Shown piece by piece: positions 1 to 10,387 of a DNA stretch of 32,591 nucleotides. A program made the translations under genes and the position numbers. The notes beneath the pieces are model-generated. The model was given only the letters and a program-made list of their open reading frames with translations, was not told the origin of the DNA and searched no databases. Source of the stretch: Verrucomicrobiota bacterium (GTDB lineage: Bacteria > Verrucomicrobiota > Verrucomicrobiia > Opitutales > Opitutaceae); the NCBI GenBank assembly GCA_963205455.1, contig CAUJJL010000049.1, positions 1 through 32,591 of the forward strand. The letters are read 5' to 3'. The first letter of the stretch is position 1, and each line of letters begins with the position of its first letter.

Positions 1-733
1 TGTCGTAGCCGATGACCAGTGAATGGTCGTCGATCAGTGCGGACTGGATGCGCCCGTAGGGGCAGATCACGATGCAGAGTTGCTCGCGAAACCACGCGAA
101 GTTGAAATAGAGCGCTCCGGTGGTCAGCCCGATAAAGAGGAATGCGCCCCAATGTTCCGTCGGTGCGGTGCGCACCATCGCCCACACTTCCGGCAGCGAG
201 ACGAAGTAGGCCAGGAAAAGGTGCGTGATGACCAGGGAGACCAGAACGTAGAGCGTGTGTTTGGCGACCCGACGGAAAATCTTTTCGGGCGTCCAGGGTG
301 CGAGATCCAACGCGCGACGTTTCACCGCATCGCCGTCGATCCATCTCTCGATCTTTCGATAGACGTGATCGAGAAACACTGTGTGCGGACATGCCCAGCC
401 GCACCAGACGCGTCCGAGCAGGGCGGTCACGAAGAAGAGTGTGAAGCCCAGGCCCGTGATCACGAAAAAAAGCAGCCACAGGTCCTGTGCCGCGAGCGTG
501 ATGCCGAAGAGGTGAAAACGCCGCTCGGCTATGTCGAGAAAAACGGCCGGGTGGCCGTTGATCTTGATCCAGGGCAGCGCGAGATAGAAGACGATAAGCG
601 CTGAGGCCGAAAGCTTCCGGTATTTCTCGAAGCGTCCCCGGACGTCCGCGGGAAAGAGAAATGCCCTCGATCCGTCCTTGCGGATCGTCGTGACGGTATC
701 GCGGTTGGGTCTGTCTGGTTTCTTGGCGGACAT
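1..733 (-). CDS. ccoG: CcoG (FixG/RdxA) cbb3 oxidase accessory ferredoxin, partial
   Basis: This frame is open to the left edge, so only the first 244 codons are present. ATG is at 733, followed by MSAKKPDRPNRDTV. Membrane segments are visible around residues 42-55, 83-105 and in the later HTLYVLVSLVITHLFLAYF region. The polyferredoxin signature begins with WCGWACP (Cys111, Cys115) and continues with EQLCIVICPYGRIQS near the cut. CcoG family proteins are membrane iron-sulphur proteins needed for cbb3 oxidase maturation, acting in copper handling and reduction. The gene follows ccoP on the same strand with a gap of about 70 bases, the usual place for it. The C-terminal half, with the further 4Fe-4S cluster and the Ig-like domain, lies outside the window. 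Confidence 0.93.
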   Translation of the reverse strand, partial: MSAKKPDRPNRDTVTTIRKDGSRAFLFPADVRGRFEKYRKLSASALIVFYLALPWIKINGHPAVFLDIAERRFHLFGITLAAQDLWLLFFVITGLGFTLFFVTALLGRVWCGWACPHTVFLDHVYRKIERWIDGDAVKRRALDLAPWTPEKIFRRVAKHTLYVLVSLVITHLFLAYFVSLPEVWAMVRTAPTEHWGAFLFIGLTTGALYFNFAWFREQLCIVICPYGRIQSALIDDHSLVIGYD

Positions 734-805
734 GGAGTGTGTGCGGGGCGGGAGAGGAACGCACGCGCTAGAGGCGCGGGGTGCGTTTCTCTCCCGGCGC
801 CTTGC

Positions 806-1375
806 CTATGGCTTGGCGCCCTCGACGGTGATAGGCTCGCCTTCCTTGTGTTTGCTCAGGAGGAAAGCGGTGATGTCGGTGACCTTTTTGGCACCGAGCA
901 CGGGTCCCCAGGTCGGCATGCCTTTTTCCGGCACGCCCTTCATGATGACATCGTGAATCTGCACCGGTCTGCCGCCGTGGATCCAGGCGGTGTCGATGAG
1001 ATCCGGGCCGATCGCTGCGGGGGATTCGCTCTTCCCGCGGCCGCTTGCGAGATGACAGGCAGCACAGTTTGAGACAAAGGCAGCCTGGCCCGCTTCGACG
1101 AACGTGGCGTTATGACTCATCTGCCAGAGCCCTGCGTCGTCCAGCTTGGTCGCCGACAGCCGTTGGGCCTCGATCTTGCCCATGGCGGCGTCCACGACCT
1201 CGGTGCTGCTCGGTCCGATGTGGAGCCACTCGTAGTAGGCCCAGTAACCAATCCAGAAGACGATGGTCACATAGAGCGAGTAGAGCCACCAGTTCGGCAG
1301 CCGCTTGTCATATTCCTGGATGCCGTCAAAGACGTGCGGCCGGATCGGTTCGTCGGTGGGAGGAGTTGGGCTCAT
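806..1375 (-). CDS. ccoP: CcoP-like subunit III of cbb3 oxidase, single-haem form
   Basis: This is a 189-residue membrane-anchored cytochrome c of the cbb3 terminal oxidase. The N-terminal half has the CcoP signature (HVFDGIQEYDKRLPNWW, then one membrane helix at about 31-50). A single haem c site CAACH sits at residues 104-108, with a probable axial Met in GMPTWG (Met153). Family members of the proteobacterial type are near 300 residues and carry two CXXCH sites; here only one is present and the protein is short, so one cytochrome domain is missing. Translation is coupled to the preceding ccoQ by an ATGA overlap. It should pass electrons from periplasmic cytochrome c towards CcoO/CcoN. The assignment is firm; the reduced haem content is read directly from the sequence. 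Confidence 0.94.
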   Translation of the reverse strand: MSPTPPTDEPIRPHVFDGIQEYDKRLPNWWLYSLYVTIVFWIGYWAYYEWLHIGPSSTEVVDAAMGKIEAQRLSATKLDDAGLWQMSHNATFVEAGQAAFVSNCAACHLASGRGKSESPAAIGPDLIDTAWIHGGRPVQIHDVIMKGVPEKGMPTWGPVLGAKKVTDITAFLLSKHKEGEPITVEGAKP

Positions 1376-1563
1376 GAGGCTTGGGATTCTTTCCTTGCCG
1401 CGGGCGTTTCCGTTTCAAACGGAAGGTTCTCAAAATGCTGTGCCTGCGCGCGCTTCATGCGAAGGGTGCGCCACAGGACAGCTGTGAAGATGGAGACGGC
1501 AGTAATGAAGGCCGTGAAAGTGAAAACGGCAGCACTGTCTTCGAGGAGGATGCGTCGGAACAT
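1372..1563 (-). CDS. ccoQ: CcoQ-like small membrane subunit of cbb3 oxidase
   Basis: This is a 63-residue protein with one hydrophobic helix (about residues 10-29, AAVFTFTAFITAVSIFTAVL) followed by a basic and then acidic tail (WRTLRMKRAQAQHFENLPFE). That layout matches CcoQ/FixQ, a small non-catalytic subunit that stabilises the oxidase. It starts 9 bases after the ccoNO stop and its stop overlaps the ccoP start (ATGA), the classical N-O-Q-P order. Sequence conservation in this family is low, so the call rests mainly on size, topology and position. Confidence 0.85.
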   Translation of the reverse strand: MFRRILLEDSAAVFTFTAFITAVSIFTAVLWRTLRMKRAQAQHFENLPFETETPAARKESQAS

Positions 1564-1572
1564 GATGATTGA

Positions 1573-3893
<2,321 letters not shown>

Positions 3894-3894
<1 letters not shown>

Positions 3895-4172
3895 TAGGAA
3901 TGAGAGTCGGAGAGGCGGGAAGCGGCGCGGGTGAGGGTGGAGGCCGTGTGATCTGGTCCCGGTGCGACAACGCTGGCGCGGGTCGGACCGACGGAGATGG
4001 GTTGGCTTGAGTTGGCTGCATCGGGCGATCGCGGAATTTCATCCGCGAGCGGCAGGAGGGAGTCACGCTCCGCGCTGCTTGTGCGTCCCCTTGCGTGCTC
4101 CTGCAGGAAAAAGATCACGAAGACGAGGACGAGCCAAAGGCTGATGATCAGGGTGATGGGCACGACTTCCAT
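3894..4172 (-). CDS. Small single-helix membrane protein, possibly CcoS-like
   Basis: The 92-residue product begins MEVVPITLIISLWLVLVFVI, a single N-terminal membrane helix, followed by FFLQEHARGR and a tail of low complexity rich in Ser, Pro and Ala. The N-terminal part resembles the layout of CcoS, a short one-helix cbb3 assembly factor, but the tail is longer than in CcoS (usually about 50 residues) and I cannot identify a diagnostic motif. It is translationally coupled to ccoNO (TAATG) and lies 8 bases after the DUF2934 gene, so it belongs to the oxidase operon. CcoS-like is an inference from topology and context. Confidence 0.6.
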
Positions 4173-4180
4173 GGGAGTGA

Positions 4181-4387
4181 TCAGGAATCCGTCGGTTCGT
4201 CGCGCTCGCGGCGACGAACATCGCGCTTGTCATGACCGTGGTGATGCCCGAGCCGCTCGCGGGCTGCGTGCCAGTGTTCGAGATCGCGTCCGTCAGGACG
4301 CCCCTCTTCGACCCACATGAGGTAGGCCGTGTGTTGGATCTCCTGCTCGGTTGGTTCTCCTGATGCAGGACGGGATTTGCGTTTCAT
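4181..4387 (-). CDS. DUF2934 domain protein
   Basis: This small, charged, soluble protein (68 residues from the ATG at 4387, starting MKRKSRPASGEPTEQEI) carries the DUF2934 signature: EIQHTAYLMWVEEGRPDGRD followed by LEHWHAARERL. The family's function is unknown; members are typically short and have this one helical motif. The tail is rich in His, Arg and Asp (LGHHHGHDKRDVRRRERDE). An in-frame ATG at 4450 would add 21 residues of non-conserved sequence; neither start has a convincing ribosome binding site. It stands first in the run leading into the cbb3 oxidase genes. Confidence 0.72.
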   Translation of the reverse strand: MKRKSRPASGEPTEQEIQHTAYLMWVEEGRPDGRDLEHWHAARERLGHHHGHDKRDVRRRERDEPTDS

Positions 4388-4476
4388 GGCTGTGGGAGGT
4401 TCAAAATAGATCGGGATGTGCCGCGTGACTCCGCAGGCATTGGCGAGCATTGCGCGTTTCTTGTGGTGCGGCCGAA

Positions 4477-5439
4477 TCAGGCGGCGTGCTCGAAGGCACG
4501 GCGTGAGCCCATTTTCCTGGCAACTCGCTGGAGGTGCTCCCGGTAAGCGGAGGGGGTCTCTCCCGTGATGCGCCTGAAGGCGCGATTGAACTGCGAGAGC
4601 GATTGGAAGCCGACCTCGTAGGCCGCTTCGCTTACGCGTTTGTGAGGATCGATGAGCAATTGCTTGGTTTTTTCAACGCGGGCGCGGGAAAGGTAGTCGG
4701 TGAAAGTCACCCCGAGTGCTGCTTTGAAAACCTTGCAGAAGTGGAACGAGCTCATGTTCGCTGCGCGTGCGGCGTCGGAGAGGGCGATGGATTCGCCGAG
4801 ATGTTCTGCTATGAATGCGCGGGCTTTGGTGACTGCTGGTACCTCTGATGTGGCCTGCTTCAGCACCAGATCGTTGCTGATCATTGAAAGGTGCGACGAA
4901 AAGTTTTCAAGGAGATGAAGGATCGCTTCATATTGTGCCTTGGGCATTACCCGTGTGCCGAAATAGGCGGCTTCGAGTTTTCTGGCATCCATGACAGCAT
5001 TGGCGTCGTGAAGCTGTCGAAGCAGAGTCTCGAATGATTCCCGGGAGGGTTCGTGAAGGAGAATCTGACCCGTTTGCAAATAGGCAACGGCTCGCTCCCC
5101 GAGGCGGATGGGTACCGCGGACAGGCTGATGCCGGCAAAACACTCGAAAGTAATGGCGCCGCTGCCGGACTGGCATTCCATTCGCGCCTGGAGTTCGAGA
5201 CAGGAGGCGCAGACCTTGCTCGACGTGGCCATCAGCACACAGAAGGGGTTGATTCGCCGGGCATCGCCCATGGCGGCCTTGTAGTAACCCACGGGTCGAA
5301 GAACGAGCGGCAGTCCCGTTGCTGTCTGGAACGCCTCCTTGTAGCCTTGGAAGAGGGCCGATTCCTGCAACCGCGCAACAAATTCGCTGCTGCGCAGATC
5401 CGCATGGGGCGGCGCGGTTATGGACTTGGCTGTAGCCAT
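4477..5439 (-). CDS. AraC-family transcriptional regulator with PocR sensory domain
   Basis: This regulator has about 320 residues. The N-terminal part is a PocR-type ligand-binding domain with its characteristic cysteines (about Cys69, 79, 82, 91 and 102, in CVLMA, VCASC, MECQSG and FECFAG). Such domains sense small molecules; the ligand cannot be read from sequence. The C-terminal third is a double helix-turn-helix AraC DNA-binding domain ([20 protein letters not shown] and [20 protein letters not shown]). ATG 5439 is preferred, with GGGG upstream; GTG 5445 would add two residues. It is divergent from the kinase cluster across a long dyad and lies just upstream of the oxidase operon on the same strand, so either may be its target. 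Confidence 0.92.
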   Translation of the reverse strand: MATAKSITAPPHADLRSSEFVARLQESALFQGYKEAFQTATGLPLVLRPVGYYKAAMGDARRINPFCVLMATSSKVCASCLELQARMECQSGSGAITFECFAGISLSAVPIRLGERAVAYLQTGQILLHEPSRESFETLLRQLHDANAVMDARKLEAAYFGTRVMPKAQYEAILHLLENFSSHLSMISNDLVLKQATSEVPAVTKARAFIAEHLGESIALSDAARAANMSSFHFCKVFKAALGVTFTDYLSRARVEKTKQLLIDPHKRVSEAAYEVGFQSLSQFNRAFRRITGETPSAYREHLQRVARKMGSRRAFEHAA

Positions 5440-5455
5440 CTTCACGACCCCAGCA

Positions 5456-5505
5456 TAGCGAAAGCGCCGGTTGCGGTTAATTGGAACCGCGGCTGCATTT
5501 CGCTA
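5456..5505. promoter_or_regulatory. Nested 50-base inverted repeat between divergent regulator and kinase genes
   Basis: An outer perfect pair, TAGCGAAA (5456-5463) and TTTCGCTA (5498-5505), encloses GCC/GGC (5466-5468 and 5491-5493) and GCGGTT/AACCGC (5473-5478 and 5485-5490). All have nearly the same centre (5480-5482). This is a long imperfect stem or a set of nested protein-binding half-sites. It sits 17 bases upstream of the AraC-family start and about 60 upstream of the kinase start, so it can control both. Confidence 0.6.
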
Positions 5506-5565
5506 AAGGAAATCCCTAGGCGTCCGGCCTTGCGACCCGCGCGGGAAGCGTCACTTTGTCACGAG

Positions 5566-6798
5566 GTGCCCATTCCCAACAATCTCCTTTCGGCGCGTGA
5601 CGGCGAACGCGAGCAGCTCGAGCGCGATTTGCGCGCGACGGAGCGGGAGTTGCGTGATGTGAAGGCGGCGTTGGATGAACATTCGATTGTGGCGATCACC
5701 GATTCCGCGGGAACGATCACCTACGTGAACGACAAGTTCTGTGCGATATCCGGCTACGGGCGAAATGAGCTGATCGGCCAGGATCATCGGGTCATCAACT
5801 CAGGGTATCACTCCAAGGCGTTTTTTCGCGATCTTTGGAATACGATCACGCGCGGACGGGTCTGGCGCGGAGAGATAAGAAACCGCGCCAAGGATGGGAC
5901 GCTCTATTGGGTCGACACCACGATATTTCCGTTTCTTGGCGACAACGGAAAGCCGTTTCAGTATGTCGCGATTCGTACGGACATCACGGCGCGAAAGGCG
6001 GATGAGGAGGCGTTGCAGCGGTTGGCCTCCGAACTCGCGGAAAAGAACCGCGAACTCGAGGCGATCGTCTACACGGTCTCCCACGACCTACGTTCCCCTC
6101 TGGTGAACATTCAGGGCTTCGGTAGGCAGCTTCAGCGGGCCTGCGACGCTATTTCGGTCGCCACGCATGCCGCGGGGGCGAAGGGCGGCGTTCCCGTTGA
6201 ACGGTTGAAGCAACCGGTTGAGTCGGCGATTCCCCAGGCGTTGCGTTTCATCAATGCCGGCATCACGCGAATCGAGTCACTGATCTCGGGGCTGCTGCGC
6301 TATTCGCGGCTCGGTCGGGTGACATTGAATGTCTGCCCGATCGACATGAACGCCATGCTTGGCGAAGTCATGGCCGCGATGAAATTCCAACTGGATGAGG
6401 CGCATGCCGAGGTACGCATAGAGTCGCTACCCATGTGCCTGGGCGATGCCGCCCAGACGAACCAGGTCTTTGCAAACCTCCTGGACAATGCGGTCAAGTA
6501 CCGTTCCGCGGACCGCCGACTCGTGATCGGGATTCGTGGGGAGGTTCGTGACGGGCGGGCAGTCTATGCGGTTTCCGACAATGGCATCGGCATCGCCCCG
6601 GAGCATCAGGCAAAGGTGTTTGAGATCTTCCACCGCTTGAATCCTGAGGCTACAACCGGCGAGGGTCTGGGGCTCGCGATTGCCCAGAGGGTGCTGGAGC
6701 GTCAGAAAGGCAGGATTTCGCTGGAGAGCGCTCCGTCCCAGGGCTCCACTTTTTTTGTCTCACTTCCGTCTGTGGCAACAAATCCCAATCGCGCATGA
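5566..6798 (+). CDS. PAS-domain sensor histidine kinase
   Basis: This soluble sensor kinase has about 410 residues. After a short coiled coil ([20 protein letters not shown]) comes a PAS domain ([20 protein letters not shown] to [15 protein letters not shown]). A HisKA domain follows with phospho-histidine in [14 protein letters not shown], then a HATPase with N box [12 protein letters not shown]1 [12 protein letters not shown] and G2 [10 protein letters not shown]. No membrane helices are seen, so it probably senses a cytoplasmic signal. The frame stays open far upstream, but that part is antisense to the AraC gene; GTG 5566 is the most plausible start, with TTG 5530 possible. Its stop overlaps the start of the next gene (ATGA), a receiver, which is its likely partner. 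The architecture resembles phytochrome-like kinases paired with Rcp1-type receivers. Confidence 0.88.
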   Translation: MPIPNNLLSARDGEREQLERDLRATERELRDVKAALDEHSIVAITDSAGTITYVNDKFCAISGYGRNELIGQDHRVINSGYHSKAFFRDLWNTITRGRVWRGEIRNRAKDGTLYWVDTTIFPFLGDNGKPFQYVAIRTDITARKADEEALQRLASELAEKNRELEAIVYTVSHDLRSPLVNIQGFGRQLQRACDAISVATHAAGAKGGVPVERLKQPVESAIPQALRFINAGITRIESLISGLLRYSRLGRVTLNVCPIDMNAMLGEVMAAMKFQLDEAHAEVRIESLPMCLGDAAQTNQVFANLLDNAVKYRSADRRLVIGIRGEVRDGRAVYAVSDNGIGIAPEHQAKVFEIFHRLNPEATTGEGLGLAIAQRVLERQKGRISLESAPSQGSTFFVSLPSVATNPNRA

Positions 6799-7226
6799 AC
6801 GAGCTACCAACCATCATCTCTGTCGACGATGACGAGGGGCACCAGATCCTCATTCACGACAACCTAGAAGCGGCGGGTGTATTCAACTCGATCGTCCCTT
6901 TCCGCGACGGTCAGGAATTTTTCGATTTTCAGGCTACCCTGCCTGCCAAGGCGCCGCGATCGTACGTGTTCCTTCTCGACCTTCGCATGCCGAGGATGGA
7001 TGGCGTAGAGATGCTGCGACGGCTGAAGGCTGATCCTTCGTTGAGAAAGATGCCGGTGATCATGCTGACAACTGCCGACGACAGCCGCGAAATCGAGCGC
7101 TGTCATGAACTTGGCTGCAGCCTTTTCCTTCAGAAGCCGGTCAATCACGATCAATTCATCGAGTCGATCCGCCGCCTCGGATGGTTTCTCCCATTGATGA
7201 AAGTGCCGACGGTGACGGCGGCCTGA
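6795..7226 (+). CDS. Single-domain response regulator (Rcp1-like receiver)
   Basis: This 143-residue protein consists of one receiver domain and no output domain. Acidic pocket residues are in [10 protein letters not shown], the phospho-acceptor is Asp62 in [11 protein letters not shown], the conserved Thr/Ser is in MLTTADD and the Lys in LFLQKPVNH. It begins MNELPTIIS at 6795 and overlaps the kinase stop by four bases, so the two are co-translated. Lone receivers of this type pass phosphate to another protein or act by protein contact; the receiver-kinase fusion encoded next is a candidate acceptor. Confidence 0.92.
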   Translation: MNELPTIISVDDDEGHQILIHDNLEAAGVFNSIVPFRDGQEFFDFQATLPAKAPRSYVFLLDLRMPRMDGVEMLRRLKADPSLRKMPVIMLTTADDSREIERCHELGCSLFLQKPVNHDQFIESIRRLGWFLPLMKVPTVTAA

Positions 7227-7238
7227 CCCCGGTTTCGC

Positions 7239-8294
7239 TTGCCTTCCTCCGCTCCCGTTTCGCGCCTTCTCGTCGTTGATGACGATGAAGGTGTACTCAT
7301 GCTGATCTCCGCAGCGCTGGTCGCGGAGCACCATGTTGTCAGCACCGCGCGTTCGGCCCGTGCTGCGCGTGAGGCGCTGACGCATGAGCTCCCGGACCTC
7401 GTGATTCTCGACCTCAAGCTGCCCGACGGGGAGGGGGCCGAACTCGTGGCCAGCCTTCAGGCGGTCGCTCCGGTTCCGTTTGTCATCGTGACCGGCCAGG
7501 GCGACGAAAAGGTCGCGGTGGAGATGATGAAGCAGGGGGCGCTCGACTATGTCCTGAAGGACACAGCCCTGATCAATCTTCTTCCCTCAGTCGTGCGACG
7601 CGCGCTGAAAGCAGTGGAGCATCAGCAGGCGCTTGTGGCCGCACGCGCAGAACACGAGCGCCTTGAGAGGGAGATTCTTGCGGCAAGCGAGCGGGAACGG
7701 CAGGCCATCGGCGCGGATCTGCACGACAATCTCGGGCAGCAGCTCACCGCGCTCGAACTCATGTGCACGGCGCTGAAGGAGGATGCGGTTTCGCATCCCG
7801 ACCTCGCAAAACGACTGGCCACCATGTGCGGCATGCTGCGCGATGCGATCACGCAGACGCGCTCCCTGGCCCGGGGCCTCGTGCCCGTGGGCAGCGAACC
7901 GGATGCCTTGCAGAATGGCCTCACTGAACTGGCGGAGCGGATCAATGCGCTTGGCCGCAGTCAGTGCCGGATGGAATGTCCCTCACCCATCCTCGTGCAG
8001 GATTCCGGCGTTTCCGGTCACCTCTACCGGATAGCCCAGGAGGCGGTGAACAACGCCGTCAAGCACGCACGCGCATCCCGGATTGTGATCAGGCTTGAGG
8101 AAACAAGGTCGGAAGTGACCCTGGAGGTGAGTGACGACGGTTCGGGAATGGGCAGGGAGGAGCGTGCGAGCGCGCGCCGGGGGCTCGGCCTCGGCGTGAT
8201 GCATCACCGCGCGCGTGCCATCGGTGCGGAACTTGCAATCGTTTCCGGACGCAACGGGGTGGTTGTGAAATGCCGACTTCCAAAATTCCGGTGA
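7239..8294 (+). CDS. Receiver domain fused to NarX/DesK-type histidine kinase
   Basis: This 351-residue protein has an N-terminal receiver (LLVVDDDEGVLM, phospho-acceptor Asp58 in VILDLKLPDG, Lys in VLKD). A coiled-coil linker leads to a HisKA_3 domain with phospho-histidine about His161 in IGADLHDNLGQQL, and a HATPase (QEAVNNAVKHARAS, VSDDGSGMG, GLGLGVMHHRA). The receiver-first order means kinase activity may be gated by phosphate from upstream genes. TTG 7239 is the first possible start after the previous stop (same frame, 12 bases on), and no clear ribosome binding site is present. HisKA_3 kinases partner with NarL-type regulators, and the next gene is exactly that, overlapping by 25 bases. 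Confidence 0.9.
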   Translation: MPSSAPVSRLLVVDDDEGVLMLISAALVAEHHVVSTARSARAAREALTHELPDLVILDLKLPDGEGAELVASLQAVAPVPFVIVTGQGDEKVAVEMMKQGALDYVLKDTALINLLPSVVRRALKAVEHQQALVAARAEHERLEREILAASERERQAIGADLHDNLGQQLTALELMCTALKEDAVSHPDLAKRLATMCGMLRDAITQTRSLARGLVPVGSEPDALQNGLTELAERINALGRSQCRMECPSPILVQDSGVSGHLYRIAQEAVNNAVKHARASRIVIRLEETRSEVTLEVSDDGSGMGREERASARRGLGLGVMHHRARAIGAELAIVSGRNGVVVKCRLPKFR

Positions 8295-9010
8295 AACGGA
8301 TCGTTGAACCATCACTCGGGGCCGCGCCCCCCGGCGATCCGGGCGGTCCACCAGGGCGTCGGCGCATCCTGCTGGTGGATGACCATCCCTTCATGCGTGC
8401 CGGGCTTGCACAGCTGATCGACCGGCAGCCCGACCTCGTCGTTTGCGGCGAGGCGGGCAATCCCGCGGAGGCACTGCAACTTCTGCCAAAGCTGGAACCC
8501 GATCTTGTACTCAGCGATCTTACCATGCCGGGACGAGGCGGCCTGGAGTTCATCAAGGACATGCTTGCCGCCGCACCGCGTCTTTCGGTGCTGGTTGTGT
8601 CGATGCACGACGAGATCGTTTATGCGGAACGTGTGCTGCGCGCGGGCGCTCGTGGGTATGTCATGAAGGAGGCTGGAGGGGACAAGCTTCTGGCGGCCAT
8701 CCGGCAGGTTCTCGACGGTGGAGTCTATGTGAGCCCCCGCATCACAGCCCGCATACTCGATGCGCTTTCAGGAACGAATCCGCGGGGCTCCACGTCGCCC
8801 ATCCAGAAGCTCACCGATCGCGAATTCGAGGTCTTCCAGTTGATCGGCCATGGAAAGAGCACGCGGGAGATTGCCGCACAGCTTCACCTCAGTTCGAAGA
8901 CGATCGATGTGCATCGCAGTCACATCAAGGAAAAGCTCGGCTTGAAGGACGTAACGTCGCTTGTGCGCCACGCGGTCCGATGGGTTGAAACCGGTGGACG
9001 GCAGGGATGA
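8270..9010 (+). CDS. NarL/LuxR-family response regulator
   Basis: This DNA-binding response regulator of about 246 residues begins MPTSKIPVKRIVEP. After a Pro/Gly-rich lead, the receiver spans about residues 31-150 (ILLVDDHPFMRAGL, phospho-acceptor Asp83 in LSDLTMPGRGG, Lys in YVMKEAGG). The C-terminal LuxR helix-turn-helix is LTDREFEVFQLIGHGKSTRE followed by IAAQLHLSSKTIDVHRSHIK. It overlaps the end of the receiver-kinase gene by 25 bases; GTG 8291 region is an alternative start that would drop the lead peptide. It is the output of the four-gene signalling cluster; its target genes are not evident. Confidence 0.93.
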   Translation: MPTSKIPVKRIVEPSLGAAPPGDPGGPPGRRRILLVDDHPFMRAGLAQLIDRQPDLVVCGEAGNPAEALQLLPKLEPDLVLSDLTMPGRGGLEFIKDMLAAAPRLSVLVVSMHDEIVYAERVLRAGARGYVMKEAGGDKLLAAIRQVLDGGVYVSPRITARILDALSGTNPRGSTSPIQKLTDREFEVFQLIGHGKSTREIAAQLHLSSKTIDVHRSHIKEKLGLKDVTSLVRHAVRWVETGGRQG

Positions 9011-9034
9011 TCCGGGTGTGGTGAATCGCGAGGA

Positions 9035-10387
9035 TTATCCCGAGTTCTTCTTTTCTGCCGCGTACGCTTCCGCGAGCAGGACGATCGGGTGGACTACACG
9101 TGGCTCCGCGAGCGGGTCGGCCGAGGCTCTAGTGCGGAATCCATTCTGGATCTGGAGGTGACATCCTGGATTGGCGGAGGCGACCACCCTTGCGCCCGTG
9201 GCGCCCAGATGTCCGATCTTGCGTTCCTGAAGCCAAGCAGAGGTGGTCGGTTGCGTCATGCTGTAGATTCCGGCGGCGCCACAACACCAGGAAGCCTCAG
9301 CGCATTCCTTGTAGGCGACTCCCGGGATCGACTTGAGGATTTCGCGCGGCTGACGGGTGACTTTTTGTCCGTGACACAAATGACACGATTCCTGGTAGGT
9401 GAGGGGAGTCGCCACGTTTCCTCCGAATGATTCGGGTGCCGCCCGCGGTTTGCGGTAGTCGATTTCGACCAGCCATTCGTGAATGTCCCTGAGCTTGCGT
9501 GTCCATTCCGCAGCGCGCTCCGCGTACTTCGGTTCGTCCTTCAGCAACTTGCCGTAGTGTCGCAGATGCGATCCGCACCCGCCCGCGTTGCTGATGATGG
9601 CGTCGATCCTGGAAAGATCGACCTCATCAAGCTGGCGACGCGCGAGTAGACGCGAGGTGTCGTCATCGCCGTTGTGGATTTGCAGCGATCCGCAGCAGGA
9701 CTGCGTGGGTGGGGTGAGCACTTCACAGCCGTTCGCGAGCAGCACGTCGACCGTTGCGCGGTTCACGTCCGAAAACGCCAGGTCCTGCACGCATCCCGTC
9801 AGCACAAGCACGCGGTACCGAATTTCACCCGAGGCAGGTTTCTCGACGGGCGCAATCAACGCATTGGAAAACTTTGCGCACATCACAGGTGTCTGCGGTT
9901 CGAGTTCGCGCAGGCGTCGGGGCAGTAGTCGCATCAGGCCGACCTTCCTGCTCCAGGCCTGCGCGCCGCTGCGCTGCCAGAAGCGGAGCAGGCGCCCGAG
10001 ACCGCGAAGCATGCGGGGCCTTGTGAAGACCACCCGGAAGAAGAACCAGCGGATGAAATTGCGGCCTGGCTTGTCGAGCACACCCGTGCGTTCGACTTCG
10101 GCACGGGAGGTCTCGATCAGCGTGGCGTAGTCGACTCCCGCGGGGCACGCGGTCACGCAGGCGAGGCACCCGAGGCAGTAGGACATTTCCTCCCCAAACT
10201 CGCGTGTCACGTCGAGTTCGCCATCCGCGATGGCACGCATGAGTGAGATTCTCCCACGGGGAGAATTCCGCTCGCGACCGGTTTCATTGTAGGTTGGGCA
10301 GGTAGGCAGGCACATGCCGCAGTGGATGCACTGCTGGAGGACGGCGTAGTCCAGCTTCACCAGTTTCGACTGCGGATCAGGCGTCAT
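9035..10387 (-). CDS. glcF: Glycolate oxidase iron-sulphur subunit GlcF-like
   Basis: This 450-residue protein has two 4Fe-4S ferredoxin motifs near the N-terminus: Cys20/23/26/30 (CIHCGMCLPTCP) and Cys71/74/77/81 (CLGCLACVTACP). Two cysteine-rich CCG-type domains follow (TQSCCGSLQIHNGD and CHLCHGQ with EASWCCGAAGIYS). This is the layout of GlcF, which takes electrons from the flavin subunit and passes them to the respiratory chain. The start overlaps the glcD stop by 11 bases, so the two are co-translated. The GlcE subunit found in E. coli is absent. Related pairs oxidise D-lactate or other 2-hydroxy acids, so glycolate is the best guess and not proved. Confidence 0.9.
   Translation of the reverse strand: MTPDPQSKLVKLDYAVLQQCIHCGMCLPTCPTYNETGRERNSPRGRISLMRAIADGELDVTREFGEEMSYCLGCLACVTACPAGVDYATLIETSRAEVERTGVLDKPGRNFIRWFFFRVVFTRPRMLRGLGRLLRFWQRSGAQAWSRKVGLMRLLPRRLRELEPQTPVMCAKFSNALIAPVEKPASGEIRYRVLVLTGCVQDLAFSDVNRATVDVLLANGCEVLTPPTQSCCGSLQIHNGDDDTSRLLARRQLDEVDLSRIDAIISNAGGCGSHLRHYGKLLKDEPKYAERAAEWTRKLRDIHEWLVEIDYRKPRAAPESFGGNVATPLTYQESCHLCHGQKVTRQPREILKSIPGVAYKECAEASWCCGAAGIYSMTQPTTSAWLQERKIGHLGATGARVVASANPGCHLQIQNGFRTRASADPLAEPRVVHPIVLLAEAYAAEKKNSG

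Noticed and set aside
4440..4500. Possible terminator between the AraC-family gene and the DUF2934 gene
   Set aside because: Only imperfect GC-rich pairing (GCCG/CGGC) is present and no T-run follows.
5053..5565. Upstream extension of the first kinase frame over the AraC-family gene
   Set aside because: The extra 171 codons are antisense to the regulator and include no conserved domain; the kinase homology starts after 5566.
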